Shown piece after piece: positions 22,225 through 34,275 of a stretch of 64,000 bases of DNA. Each line of letters starts with the position of its first letter. The stretch's first letter is position 1. Under the pieces are notes generated by a model. That model was not told the DNA's origin. It did no database searches and was given only the letters and a program-made list of their open reading frames with translations. The translations under genes were made by a program, and so were the position numbers. Source of the stretch: Miscanthus floridulus (lineage: Eukaryota > Streptophyta > Magnoliopsida > Poales > Poaceae); the NCBI RefSeq assembly GCF_019320115.1, contig NC_089598.1, forward strand, positions 27,075,491 to 27,139,490, read 5' to 3'.

Positions 22225-22735
22225 TAATGGTACCTACCCTACGCAATGTAGACGAAAGAACGAACGTGGCTGCTAATGCTTTTTTTATGCGAGACCTAGT
22301 TATAGATGCACACAAATACGCTCACATATATGAGCGCACATTCACCCTTACCTCTATGAGCACCTCCGAAGAACTGAGTTGGACCGGTAAATTTTGAGAT
22401 TAACGAAGTCAGCACAGGTGCCTCGTTGTCGATGGACATGTCGTCTACCATTGAAAGAATAGCGCCGTTAAATCATGAAATAAATCCAGAAAAATACGAG
22501 CACCCGTGTCACGTCGGGGACTTGAACCTGGGTACGCAAGTTCCATCGTAAGAAACCCAACCAGATAAGCTATGCTCAGTTCGCGGCTGCTAATGCTTTT
22601 ACTGAAAATGTTTACAAATTTTATTTTGTTGCCAAGCGATGCAAGGAAGGTATACATACAACCGTATAAGAAAACAAGATGGCCTGCATGGTAGCAATGC
22701 AAGGTCAACAAAAAAAAATTGCACACTGTGTCAAT
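22225..22735 (-). repeat. Copy c of the three-copy repeat, with SINE inside
   Basis: Inverted relative to 6320-6545 and 7185-7465. The homology is interrupted by the SINE at 22284-22584. A degenerate GCAGTGGTGGATCTAG end of a hAT-type MITE sits nearby at 22026-22042. Confidence 0.6.
22284..22584 (-). mobile_element. AU-type SINE, full length
   Basis: A 16-bp perfect target duplication GGCTGCTAATGCTTTT lies at 22268-22283 and 22585-22600. On the minus strand the head is tRNA-like, with A-box-like AGCTTATCTGGTTGGG (about 22560-22575) and B box GGTTCAAGTCC (about 22520). The body contains TGGATTTATTTCATGATTTA and CACCTGTGCTGACTTCGTTA. Transcription would use RNA polymerase III from the internal promoter. 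Confidence 0.88.
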
Positions 22736-22857
22736 TGCTACTAACTACTGTCCCTATATACCGCCCATGCTTATATATATGTTTCATGTTTGTCTGAATT
22801 ATTCAAACGCATGAGTAGTACTAGTGGTGAGTGAATTGTTCTTTAATCTCTTTCTTT

Positions 22858-22984
22858 GGCCATGTTTGCTTCTCTTATAATCCATCTTTTTCAGCTTGTT
22901 TTTCAGTCGGAATAGTATTTTTCCTCTCGTAATAAATCAGCCGGAACAGTGTTTCGGCTATTTTTTCAGCGAAGCGGACAGGCC
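22858..22984. mobile_element. MITE of the GGCC.GTTCGCT family
   Basis: 127 bp with ends GGCCATGTTTGCTTC and GAAGCGGACAGGCC, flanked by TTT on both sides. The core ATTTTTCCTCTCGTAA and AACAGTGTTTCGGCT match the copy at 40203-40331. Confidence 0.8.
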
Positions 22985-23047
22985 TTTTTCTTTTACTGAA
23001 TCTTGGCCGGAGGCTGCCGACCGGCCTGAATTTACTACATCGCAGTT

Positions 23048-23216
23048 CCTGAAGGGTTTGATACTGATGATCCAAAAACATCTGACTACATCGCAGACAA
23101 CACTGACGCAGGCAAACCATTTTCTTGGTCAGAACCAGATGACGATGAAATAGGAGCATTCTTCGGTGTGGCCATTGGAGGATGTGCCACGGTGGTGGCG
23201 TTGGCCCACTTGCGAG
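23048..23216 (+). pseudogene. Exon-like gene fragment, function unknown
   Basis: Between a CAG acceptor-like site (23045-23047) and a GGTATGG donor-like site (23217) one frame stays open. It gives VPEGFDTDDPKTSDYIAD, then KPFSWSEPDDDEIGAFFGVA and GGCATVVALAHLRG. The last part could be a membrane segment. The composition looks like real protein, acidic then hydrophobic. I do not recognise the family. It lies between two MITEs, with no other exon found nearby, so it is probably a displaced fragment. Confidence 0.35.
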
Positions 23217-23242
23217 GGTATGGGTGCGGTGGTTTTCTCTTA

Positions 23243-23430
23243 GGCATATTTGATTCGCCTAGTAGTTACTAAATTTAGTAGCTTTTAGTTATTTTAGTAA
23301 CTTTTCAACTAAACACTATGACTAAAAGCTACTAAAAGAGCTTTAGTCATCTCTAGTAACTCTGAAGTTACTAAAAATGACTAAACCGTTTAATAGCTAC
23401 CAAAGTTTAGTAGCTCGAACCAAACACCCC
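23243..23430. mobile_element. Tourist-like MITE, 188 bp
   Basis: The duplication TTA (23240-23242, 23431-23433) flanks ends GGCATATTTGATTCG and CGAACCAAACACCCC, which are inverted repeats. The interior is built of inverted TAGTAGCTTTTAGT-like pieces. TTA/TAA targets fit PIF/Harbinger. Confidence 0.88.
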
Positions 23431-23433
23431 TTA

Positions 23434-24120
23434 ATTTGGCCCAGGCGGTGGGAGTGGGATCTCAATTGCATTAATTACTGGCCCCAGGTTTACGCACCAC
23501 CAGACTCGTGATGAATCTTCTTCAGACGCATTGACAGCATTTGGTAATGCATCATCAGAAATAATAACGACTGACAGCAAATCGGTCGCCATTTAGTTTA
23601 CCTATCTGGCATGCATCATCGTAAAACAAAACAACGACAATCAGCAGCTACATTGATGGGGCAGACGCATTCGCTCTCTCTGGTTTGGTGGCATGTGGCA
23701 TCGCGTGCACGTGGATAAGAGCTAGCCACGTCCACACTATTGCGTCCTCAATTCATTTGCGCTCCGCGTTCAACATTGTCAGTCATCCTTGTTCACACTA
23801 GGATCCGTATAATGAATTATTTTCGGTGACGAGGTACAAGTTACAACTTCAAGTCACCAATTAATAGGCAGCGCACCATCATCTCAACAACTTTACTTGC
23901 TCATCACAGTGCCAGCTAAGCGAGGTGGTCACCACCTCATCCTCAGTCCCCCTCCTAGATAATGCAATTCTATATTTTTCGGAGTCACTTTGGTTGAGTG
24001 CAAAACTCTTACAGAGGCCGGAATGAATTTACTTTATCTAAAAAAATATTTTTCCGAGTCATGGTGTCAAAAGATAACTGTGACTTTTTTGAGTCACTAC
24101 TCTCTCGGTCTACATTCAAT
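23434..24120. other. Intergenic DNA, nothing recognised
   Basis: No convincing gene or element edge between the Tourist-like MITE and the T-run of the LINE. Confidence 0.5.
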
Positions 24121-24156
24121 CTCTCTTTTTTTTTGAGGAATCTGGAGGGGCTTGCG

Positions 24157-24628
24157 TGTTGGCTCTGCCCAGGAACACTCACACGAACGCAAAGAAGAAG
24201 AAGCTCGGCGACGAACGCCCCGGCCGACGGACAGCCTGTATGTTGGCTTTCTTATTCACTGGACTTGGCTAATGAACACAGAGGAGTACAGGGGCTACAA
24301 ATAGGCCACGGACTGGCAAGGAGCTAACCTCCACGTCCGGCCATCATGCCATGATCCGCATGACTTGCTCAGCGACGTCTGAGAGCCACTCGCTCATCCA
24401 GGCATCACGGCTTCTCTATGCAAACCGGCAACACACGCACACCACTCACTCTTGCATGCATGCAACGACGAACTAGTCTCCTAACAAACTATGACTTGAT
24501 CCTGGACACTAACTCGCACCGCAGCTAGCCTGCATGGCACGAACCTGGACATACCAAATTAACATGACACCACCACGGCGCAGCACACTAACGCACACAC
24601 CATGGCACTGTCGTGGTTTATTCTAACA
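24157..24628 (-). repeat. 3' LTR of gag-only element
   Basis: 472 bp, TGTTGG...TAACA. Next to it the minus strand has a GGTTTAGGGGGTGAT purine-rich tract suitable as plus-strand primer. Confidence 0.93.
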
Positions 24629-24667
24629 ATCACCCCCTAAACCACAACACCCCCTACGCCCAGCCTA

Positions 24668-25579
24668 CATGAGCGTCTGCTCGTTGTCGACATCAGCAAG
24701 TAGAGCTGTTTCCTTCTTTTTCCCACGGCAGTCCTTGCCCATGTGGCCGCGCTCGCCGCACTCATAGCATCGCCCACGGAAGCGGCTCCTGCCACGCCTG
24801 CTTCCTAAGCTCGTGGTGCTGCGAGCGTCGTTGTCGTCGTCGTGGCCACCGCCACGGCCGTTCTGCGCATCTCCCGCACGTGCACGATCCTTGTTGCGTC
24901 GCTGACGACGACGCGCCTCCCACTGCTCCTCCGTGAGCAGCAGCTGCCCGGTGCGCTCGCCTCCAAGCTCGCCGCCGCCACAACGCTCCTCGGCCACGCG
25001 CAGCCTGCCGACGAGCTCCTCGAGCGACATCTTCTTGAAGTCAGCGAACATCTCGATGGAGCATGCAACTTGGTTGAACCTCGACGGCACAACCCGCAGC
25101 ATCTTCTTGACGACGCGCTCGTCCTCCATGTCCTCGCCCAACTCGCGCAGCTCCGCGGCAATGGAGCCGATCCTCACGGCGAAGTCGTCGATCGCCTCGC
25201 CGTCCTTGAACGCCGCGTTCTCGAACTGCTTGAGGAGGTGCTGCGCCTTGGCTTCCTGCACACGCGTGTCTCCCACGCGCAGCGACTTGATCGCCTCCCA
25301 AGCCTCCTTGACCGTCTTCTTCGCGACGAGCCCAGACTTCATCTCCGGCGGCACACCGCGGAGAATGACAGCCAGTGCTCGTCGATCCTTGCCGCGCTCG
25401 GCGTTGCCGCCCTCCACGGCATCCCAGAGCTCCATGCCCTCCAGGTTGCACTGCACTTCAAGTGCCCACTCGCGGTAGTTCGTCTTCGTCAGCTTCGGGA
25501 TCTCGACGCCACCAAAACCGCGCTCCACCACGACCGTACGCGGCGAGCTGGTGCCTTCCTTCACATCACCACCGGCCAT
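24668..25579 (-). CDS. Copia-type Gag of the gag-only element
   Basis: The open frame begins at 25708 inside the LTR, but the Met at 25579 (MAGGDVKEG) is the likely start, giving about 304 residues ending at 24665-24667. The N-terminal part has the KLTKTNYREW and LWDAVEGG segments of copia Gag (DUF4219/UBN2). A C-terminal zinc knuckle CYECGERGHMGKDC comes near 30 residues from the end, preceded by an Arg-rich stretch that should bind RNA. Gag would form the particle that packages the element's RNA. The frame is intact and GC-rich, consistent with recent movement. Confidence 0.9.
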
Positions 25580-25671
25580 CGTCGTTGTCGTCGGACCTCT
25601 GCGTGGGATCACGCGCTTCTTCTTCGGCGGCTCTCGTGGTGGACTGATGGAACCTCCGTAGTACATACACC

Positions 25672-25684
25672 GGCTCTGGTACCA
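25672..25684 (-). promoter_or_regulatory. Primer-binding site of gag-only element
   Basis: The minus strand reads TGGTACCAGAGCC just inside the 5' LTR, like the initiator-Met tRNA complement and like the copia element at 21571-21583. Confidence 0.75.
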
Positions 25685-25686
25685 AG

Positions 25687-26158
25687 TGTTGGCTCTGCCC
25701 AGGAACACTCACACGAACGCAAAGAAGAAGAAGCTCGGCGACGAACGCCCCGGCCGACGGACGGCCTGTATGTTGGCTTTCTTATTCACTGGACTTGGCT
25801 AATGAACACAGAGGAGTACAGGGGCTACAAATAGGCCACGGACTGGCAAGGAGCTAACCTCCACGTCCGGCCATCATGCCATGATCCGCATGACTTGCTC
25901 AGCGACGTCTGAGAGCCACTCGCTCATCCAGGCATCACGGCTTCTCTATGCAAACCGGCAACACACGCACACCACTCACTCTTGCATGCATGCAACGACG
26001 AACTAGTCTCCTAACAAACTATGACTTGATCCTGGACACTAACTCGCACCGCAGCTAGCCTGCATGGCACGAACCTGGACATACCAAATTAACATGACAC
26101 CACCACGGCGCAGCACACTAACGCACACACCATGGCACTGTCGTGGTTTATTCTAACA
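25687..26158 (-). repeat. 5' LTR of gag-only element
   Basis: 472 bp, matching 24157-24628 except for an A/G difference (24234 region versus 25764 region). Confidence 0.93.
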
Positions 26159-26260
26159 TTGCGCCCCTACAGTTAATTTTATTGAAATAAAACAGATAGA
26201 AATAAAGTTTGATTACAGGGCTAAGTTACGAAACAAAAAAGATCAACTCTAAAACTGAAG

Positions 26261-29200
26261 TTAAACTGCTGTCAGAAGACATTGATCAAAGAGATGACTG
26301 GATCTTGAGTTGACTCCATGCTTCAAGAGCTTCAATTCCTTCACAAAGCATTCCCTGGCGACATATAGATTTGGCTGTCTATCATTAAAGATAAGAGCGT
26401 TGCGCGAAGTCCAGATTGCCCAGCCAATGAGAATTACCACCTCCATGAAGAATTGGGTGTGGAACACATCCTTCAGAAAATTCATAGCATCAGGAAATTC
26501 CAAGCCTGAAGGAATACTGACCCCCATAAAAAGCCAGCATTGTTTTGCAAACTCACACTGTAAGAAGAGATGGTGAACTGTTTCCTCAGTGCCTAAGTCA
26601 CAAAGAACACAATTATAAGAGGGCAGGAACATGTTCTTTCTTTTGAGAATATTTCTTGTGCTCAATCTGTCTTTCAGCAAGAGCCAAAAGAAAACTCTGT
26701 GTTTCGGTTGACAAAAACATTTCCAAATCCACTGAATTGAGTGATGATGATGAGAGTGACCTGCAATTAACTTGTATGCTCTTGAAGATGAAAACTTTCT
26801 ATCCCAAGGGTATTGCCAAATGTCCTTTTCCCCATTGAAGAACACCACTGCTGCTCTCTGAATCAATGATTGCAGTTGATTATAAGCTATCTGTGAGACC
26901 GGGAGATGCAGTAAAGCAGTCATGTCCTCCTGCTCCCATGCCTTTGCCATAGAGATATTCTTGTTTTTGGCAAAAGAAAATAGCTCAGGGAAATCAATCT
27001 CCAGACTATGCCCACCCCAATTATCTTGCCAGAACAGACAAGTTTTACCATTATTAACCTGCACTGTAGCTATTTGCTTAAAGCACTGTAGATTTTTAAA
27101 ATTGTCCCTCCACCAAAAAGATCCTCTCCTGATATGACTAGCCAGTTTCCCATTTGAATAATTTTTTTCCCAAACCAAATGAACCTAGGGAATATATTCC
27201 TTGTTAAAAAATTTGTTGAGGTTTTTCAGACGCAATGCTTTGTTCTGTTTTTCAATGTCGATCACCCCCAGTCCTCCCTCTTCCTTAGAAGTGCAAATCA
27301 TTGGCCAAGCTGCCTTAAGCTGTCCTCTTCCATTTATGTCTGACCCTCTCCATAAGCAGTGCTTTCTGTACTTGTCTATTTGTTTTATCACTGTTTGGGG
27401 GATGTTAAGAGTACACATGTAAAAGGTTGGTAGAGCACTGAAGACTGCATTAGTCAGTTCAAGTCTTCCAGCCTGAGAGAGAAAGTTGGAGACACTAGCC
27501 AACCTTCTTTCACACTTATTCACCAGAGGCAAGTAATCTTGGACCCTAGGCCTAGTTAAGCCCAAAGGAAGTCCCAGGTAAGTGAAGGGCATGGTTCCTG
27601 TGGAACATCCAAAAGTTCTTGCCAGATGATCCAACCTTTGCTCTGTTATGTTGATAGGCAGCATTAGAGATTTTTCGTAGTTTACCCTGAGGCCAGTTGA
27701 CTCAACAAATAAATTGAGCACAGATTTCAGAAATATGAGTTGCCTGGCATCCCCCTCCATGATTAATAATGTATCATCAGTATACTGAACCACAGGGAAA
27801 TCAGAGGAGGAGTCTATAGGTACTGGCAAAGTGAGCAAGCCCAATATCCTTTCATTTGTTAATCAAAGATTGGAGGAAGTCTGCAGCCAAGACAAACAGT
27901 AGGGGTGAGAGAGGGTCCCCTTGCCTGACACCCCTCTTGCAAGTAAATGTCTTCCCAGGAACACCATTAAGCAAGACAGCAGAAGTGCCAGATGAAAAAT
28001 TTTGATTCATCCATTGAATCCAAGTCTGTCCAAAACCTTTGCATTCCATCAAAGTTATCATTGCCTGATGTTCAATCTTGTCAAAAGCCTTTTCAAAATC
28101 TAATTTTAAAATGACAATCTCCTTCTTGGATTGATGACAGAGATGAAGGTACTCAAAGGCCAGTCCTGGACTTTATGAACCCATATTGATTGGAGTGAAC
28201 AAGTTTAGTGATGACAGACTGAAGTCTGTTGGCCAGGATTTTAGTGATGAGTTTGACAGAGCTATTCAGCAATGAAACTGGCCTAAAGTCATTCAGAGTA
28301 ACTAGATTCTCAGTATTGGGGATAAGAGTGATGAAGGATCTATTGATGCTCCAGATACAAAGATCACCTTGGTGGAAGGCATTACACATGTTATAGAAGT
28401 CATTCTTGATAGTGTTCCAAGCAGCTTTAAGGAAATCATTATTGAAACCATCAGGGCATGGGGATTTGTCTCTTCGCAGAAGTTTGATAATGCTGTCAAT
28501 TTCTTGGGTTTGGAAGGGTTCTTCAAGAAGGCCTAAGCCCTCCACAGCATGAATGACAGTGGAAGGGTCAATGGAAAAAGAAGTATAATTGGACACCGCC
28601 AATCTTTCCTTTAACTCCTGCCAAATGATGTCCTCCTTGTCCTTGTGTGAATGAACAGTGACTCCTTGCTCTGAAACCAAATGGCTAATCAAGTTTCCCC
28701 TATGCCTGATAGAGGCATTTGCATGAAAATTTTTGGTGTTAGTGTCTCTGATAGGATTACGGATCCTACCGCGTAGATCACGGAGTCTGTAGGGGTGAGA
28801 GGGAGGTGGAGCAGGCTGGGAACCTCGCTGCCGGCGGCTGGACGCCGTGGTGGAGGATGGGCGGCTGCGGCTGTAGCCCTAACCCTCGCGTAGCTACAGT
28901 AGAGGCGGCTAGGGTTTCTCCCGGCTCCCTGAGGAAGCCGGAAACAATAATATGTTTCTGCTTAATCTCACAAATAGAGTCTTACAAATATTTATATGTC
29001 TCTCTAATAGTGATAATTATAAAATAACCCTCTAGCAATACTATAATTGCGACAATTATATGGGCCATAGCCCTTTGATGGCCGGCTTCCCTCCTAGCCC
29101 TTAGCTGGGCTGCGACGGCTGTAGGGGATGCCGGTCATAACAGTCTCCCAGCTTGACCCATTTGATTGAGCCTCTCTGCTTCCAATAGGTCTTCTGTTGT

Positions 29201-30239
29201 TCAAGCAATTCATTCAGCTTACGCTTTAATATTTCTCTGAAGTTCCATTCAGCAAGAGTGAGATCCCTGTAATCCTCAATAATTTCCAGAAAAAGGATGA
29301 CACCTCTGACATTAGAGATATTATCCTTTAGGCTAGAAATATTTCTCTGCCAATCTTTTAGAGATTTTCTTAGATTTTTAAACTTAGCAGTAAGAATTTT
29401 AGCACAGTCATGATGAGGAGTAGGCAGAGACCAGCTCTGATTAAGTATATTGGCAAAGTTATCATGTTTTAGCCAATAATTTTCAAATCTAAAAATGCCC
29501 CCTTTGGGAATGTTGCTGGAGATATTGATAATGCAAGGGCAGTGATTAGAGGGACTCATATCAAGAGCAAAAAGAGTGGTTTCAGGGTAAGACAGAACCT
29601 AGGAATTAGAGATGAAAACCCAGTCAAGCTTTTCTAGGAGGGGAGGCTTGTTTGTTAGACCAAGTGTATTTCCTTCCTTGGATGGAAACCTCGTTGATAC
29701 CCAAAGCACTGATTGCTTCATTAAATAACATCATTTCCATTACATTTCCTCCCTCCTTGTTTCTATTCTCTGGTCTTCTAATTAGGTTGAAATCTCCTAA
29801 GACCACCCAATCAATCTCTTTAGGCATCTGAATCTCTTTGAACCATTCAAGGAAAGCAATCTTACCCTCTTCCTGATAGGGAGCATAAATATTAGTTAGA
29901 ACCCAAGAGCTGCTGTCATGGTGGGAATGGAACTGCACAGAGTTGGCATAATCATTTGAAAAAATCATATCTCCTCTAAAAAGGGAGCTTTTCCAAGCAA
30001 CTAGCAACCCTCCTGAGGCCCCCACTGAAGGTAAGTAAACAAAGCTATCAATCCAAGAGGGACATACATTTCTAATGAAAGTGAGATCAAGCAGTTCCTT
30101 TTTTGTCTCATGGAAAACAGACCACATCACAGCCAGAGTCAACCACCTTATTCTTAATAGCATTCCACTTTAGGGGAGAATTAATTCCCCTAACATTCCA
30201 ACTCAAAATTTTCCAAATTCTAGAAGGATTTTGATTCAT
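26261..30239 (-). pseudogene. LINE ORF2 (endonuclease, RT, zf-RVT), broken
   Basis: Starts at ATG 30239 with ILSWNVRGINSP, the first motif of the AP-like endonuclease. NIYAPYQEE and VVLGDFNLI (about 29700-29800) are further endonuclease motifs. The frame is lost near 29625. The linker before RT ends at KWVKLGD (29148), where a solo LTR splits it. RT motifs follow: [33 protein letters not shown] (about 27900) and the catalytic YTDD (27773-27784). A zf-RVT-type C-terminus with HRVFFWLLLKDRLSTRNIL and CVLCDLGTEETVHHLFLQC lies at 26550-26690. Stops or shifts lie at about 29560, 28153, 27852 and 27185. It cannot give one functional protein. Confidence 0.82.
28749..29142. mobile_element. Solo LTR (394 bp) in LINE ORF2
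   Basis: TG...CA ends (TGATAGGATT...GTCATAACA) with a perfect 5-bp duplication GTCTC at 28744-28748 and 29143-29147. The LINE coding sequence is interrupted exactly at these points (KLGD before, NTKNFHA after). No internal retrotransposon sequence remains. Confidence 0.88.
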
Positions 30240-32582
30240 TAGAAACAACAAGAAAGTTCTATATGAGCATCAATTAACTGATCCCCACCATTAAAGGTGC
30301 CACTAATCCTTACATCCATCAAATTCACTAACCAAGGGCAAGACTTAATATCCTCCATACAAAGTTTCCTTACATCAAAAGCTAAAACTGCTCTGAACAT
30401 CATTAATACAGAGCAAACTAAGCAAAAGATGATACTGTCTAGCAAAAGGAACTGAAACTGGGGGCTTTCAGTCTTCATCATCTTGCAAGTATCTTGTGCT
30501 TAGTCCTTCATGTGATCCTGACTTGGATCCTGCTGACCTTCTTCTTCTGGCCCTTCTTCCTGCTGCTTGGTGACCGACTTCTTGCTTTTCTTGGAGGCAA
30601 TGGGGCTTGTCTGCCTTCTTTTTTTTCAGCAAAGCTTCTTTAGAGAGTTCATCTTGATTTATATGACAAAATTCAGTTCCCAAAGATTGAAGAGATTGGA
30701 TAGGAATAATGGGAGGGTTAGGATTACAAGCAAGACACTTTTTGCTTGAGCAAGAGGAAGTCTTGAAGCCATTGTTCACCTCCTTGAGTCTGGAGCTTCT
30801 TTTGAGGGCACTATCAACCACAGGAGTGCTCCTTTTATTGGTTCTTTTTTTAACAGGAGAGAGGTCCTTGGAGCTATCCCCCTCTTGAGGCAGCAACAAA
30901 CAGCCATTGTCAGTGCCTTGACCTGAAACGATGAGAGAGTGAGGAGGGAGAAGAGCACTTTCAGAATGAGTAGAACAGGCTAGAGTTTTAGTAGATGGGC
31001 ATTTAGGTGGCAGGAAGAAATTGGTATTGCCTGTGGCAGTGCTAAAAAAAGTAGAGGCTTTGAAAGAAAGGAAATCCTTGGCCCATGAATAATTTGTAGG
31101 AGACATAAGCAGCACAGTAAAAAAATGAGCCCATTGACTCGGGATTTTGACAAGGAGGTAATTATGATTACCTTTAGAGAAGAAGGAAGACCATATGTCA
31201 AAAGCTTGAGCCCTTTCTATTTTCCCAATCCATGAAGGCAGGATCAGGAGTTTCATTGAGATTAATCATGAAGCCAATCTGCATGTTCTGGTTCTGTGGT
31301 TGAGGCGCTCCAGATGCTGATCAATGATTTCATTCATATGCACATGGGCCTGCTCCTGTTGTTGGGCCAGTTGCTGTTTATTGGAGCCTTGTGCCTCTTC
31401 CTCAAGGCCCAAATCAGGGAAACCTTCTTGCCTAGGCCCTACTAGCTAATCAAGTGGGACCTCATCCACTATCCAGTAAGCAGGTGAAGCTGGTTGAGCA
31501 GGTGGGGCTGGCAAAACATTATCCATCTCTTGGTGGACCTCATCTGCCAATTGCATCAGATTCTCTTCTTCAGATAAGACTGGATCCATCAGGTACACCT
31601 CATTGTCTAGCTGCAGCAGGTGTTGTTCAGCCATATTGTTCTGAAGGTCATTTATTTCACCATTCTCTCCCCCTTCTGGGACAACTGGGTTAAAGATAAC
31701 AGGATGTAAATCCAAGTTCAGAGGTGGTTGATTCACGTCTAACTCCATTTCTTGATTCTCCACAGGCATGACATTGAGATTCAGCTGTGGGCCTTGCTGC
31801 TGCTGTTGGGCTGGAATCTCCTCAGGCCAGGCATCCCAATTCCCCTGCTGGTTCTGCTGATCAGGAGCTTCTGGCCCATTCACTGGATTGATTGGCTGGC
31901 CTAGGCCAAAGAAATCAAAAGGACACCCGCCTCCATGTCAATATCATTAGGAACTCGGTCTTCATCAGGAGGGCCTTCTTCAGCAGCAGGGTGGTGCTGG
32001 AGGACCTCGCACTGAAGGGTCCAAGACTAACCATCCACCGTGTCAGGATCTGAATACATAATGAACTGAGGCACTTTCTGCAGATCTGTCACATGAGCTC
32101 TAACAAGGATCCGGCACTGAAGCCTGTCATCAAACTCCCAGAGAAACACTCTAGCAAACTCCCCCAAAGCAGCCTGAATGTGCCTCTCCCTGCAGTAATC
32201 CCCAGGCATTCCCAAAAGCATGAGCCAACACTCATCATTGAACTCAGCCCGCCTCCAATTCCTTCCCCGATCGTGCTTGGTGAAGGAAACTTGGACATCA
32301 CCAAACTGATGGGGGCTCTCCCGAACTAAGGTGTCACGATCATAAGCATGGGCAAAGTGCACAAAAGCTTGCCCCAAATGCGTCGGCTGAATGTCCTTGT
32401 ACGCCACCCTCTTTTCCAGATGTAAGAAGTCTCTAATGACACCCCTAACTGCCCCAAAGTTGAGTACATTACCAGGAAGGGGGTTGAAGGTTGCAATTGT
32501 GAGGTCTTCATTCCTCACCGGAGGCCGAACCGACGCCACGACCCTCACCATGAATACTCTGTTAGGGATGTCCTCATGATGT

Positions 32583-33733
32583 TGAGATGCCAGTGGGCTA
32601 GCACCTTGGTGATGAGCGATTGACAACACGGTGTGCGTGTGACGTGTCTCTTGGCAGGTTGTGGTTGTAGGTGACAGGTGGAGACAAGGTACATGCGGCG
32701 ACGAGTGAAGAACGAAGATAGGATGCCGCGTCGAAAAACCGTGGGGGCGGAGAAGGGCGGATCGAGGCTTGCGTTCGAGGGACAGGCGATCGTGCGGTGT
32801 ACGTCTACTGTACCTGGCTACATGGCGGGAGGACGTCGAGGGAGGTTTCCGGATTATGCCACAAAATCCGGGGTTCGCTGGTTGAGCCACAAAGCCATGC
32901 ATCGTACCGGGACGCCCGTGCGGCAGGCGTTGGCCGAAGATGGAAAATTCTGGCGATCACGATACGATTTCGGATGGTCGTGCGGCGACATCGCGAGGAT
33001 CACATCGCGGAGATGGAGGGATCGCGGACATCGCGGAATTTGCCATGGAGGACGTAATTGGAATTTACGCCCCTACGTTGGATTTATTTAGCGTAGGGGG
33101 TTATGTGAAAATAGGTCGTGCCACCCTTTGGAGATATAAATATGTGGCACCTAGGGTTGAGAAGGTAAGGACGTTTTGGACTCCCGGCGAGTTACTATTC
33201 ACGCGCAAACAGTACTCGTGAACAGTACTCATGCCCCGGGGTTCCACGGTTCAGTTTTCCTCTCTCCGGTCTAGCCTAGGGTTTGAATTCTAGTGAGAGA
33301 TTTTTGTTGATCTCTCCGATTAAGAGAGGGAGGATGTTCGGGCGGAGGCTAGATGCACTTTTGTAAGTTCAATTACTCAATTTAATCTTTCATCTATAAT
33401 GATTGATCTTGTGCATCTCGATTTGTTCTTTACAATTCTCGTTAGCATCTGACATAGTCTGCTTGTTTTATTTTTATCTCAAGATCCGTAAGTCTGATTG
33501 ACGTGATTCCAGTTAGGTTAGTTTCGTAATTTCATCTAGTTTAATCTGACAAATTTTTAGGTCGATCGGAGTTACGGATTTTCGTCCACATCAGGTTTAC
33601 TAGGTACATAGAGTTCTATCCAGATTTAAAAAACGTGATTTAATCAGGTTTTGTGTTTAGGGGAAGGGTTATAAATTTTTGGCTTCCGCGACCATTCACC
33701 CCCCCCCCTCTGGTCGCCCGTTTCGATCCTTCA
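32583..33733 (+). mobile_element. Solo LTR (about 1151 bp) in LINE ORF1
   Basis: Starts TGAGATGCC and ends GATCCTTCA; flanks GATGT (32578-32582) and GATGC (33734-33738) match at 4 of 5. The 3' part with TATAAAT near 33138 and CACCCCCCCCCTCTGGTCGCCC near the end resembles grass copia LTRs read on the plus strand. LINE ORF1 protein similarity stops and resumes at these edges. Confidence 0.7.
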
Positions 33734-34162
33734 GATGCATTCCTTCCGGGATGAAAGGATCAGGATCGGCGCGCTGGAAAGCCATGCTCCCGACGGCAGG
33801 AGGATGCTGCAGAGCAGAGCAATGACTGTACTGTAGCATGGGAGGAGGGTTTTCTAGCTCAGTGGTTGCCGCGCAGGCAGAAGGTGAAGAGTTGCGGAGC
33901 GACCAAGAAGAAGGGTCAGGGGCCGCGTGAAGAGGGGAGCCAGGGCGATTAAAGATAGAGTGAGCCACGCAGTTGGGCCGACTCCTAAACGAGTTGGGCT
34001 CCAAGGCCAAGGCACATTTAGGCAAGCATCCCCTCTGCCAGCCCGAGAAGAGTCCACTTTGAGAATATTCCGGAACGAATTAAAGCGAGGTGGGCTTGAC
34101 GAGGATGGCTCGAGCGACGCCTTCTTGAACCACCCAGTCTCAGAAGCAATGGCCGCCTTCCC

Positions 34163-34275
34163 CTTTAACGGTGTTTTCAGTCAGTTTCAGCCAAGTTTTG
34201 GTTTTTTTTTCAGTCAGAACAGTATTTTCTCTCACAACAATTCAGCCGGAACCGTGTTTTTTAGTCAGTTTCAAG
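34163..34275. mobile_element. MITE of the GGCC.GTTCGCT family, degenerate, in LINE ORF1
   Basis: Contains CAGAACAGTATTTTCTCTCA and AATTCAGCCGGAACCGTGTT, the family core. The ends are altered and the edges uncertain. Confidence 0.6.

Larger units (their letters stand above)
24157..26158 (-). mobile_element. Gag-only LTR retrotransposon (TR-GAG type), very young
   Basis: Two 472-bp LTRs (24157-24628, 25687-26158) differ by one base that I can find. A perfect duplication TTGCG flanks it (24152-24156, 26159-26163). The 1058-bp interior codes only for Gag; protease, integrase, RT and RNase H are all absent. It must use enzymes of another, probably copia, element. It sits in the 3' untranslated part of the LINE. 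Confidence 0.95.

Noticed and set aside
22500..22584. Possible tRNA gene
   Set aside because: The A and B boxes belong to the tRNA-derived head of a SINE; there is no cloverleaf with acceptor stem.
24842..25834. 330-codon plus-strand frame
   Set aside because: Antisense shadow of the gag gene of the gag-only element, running into its LTR.
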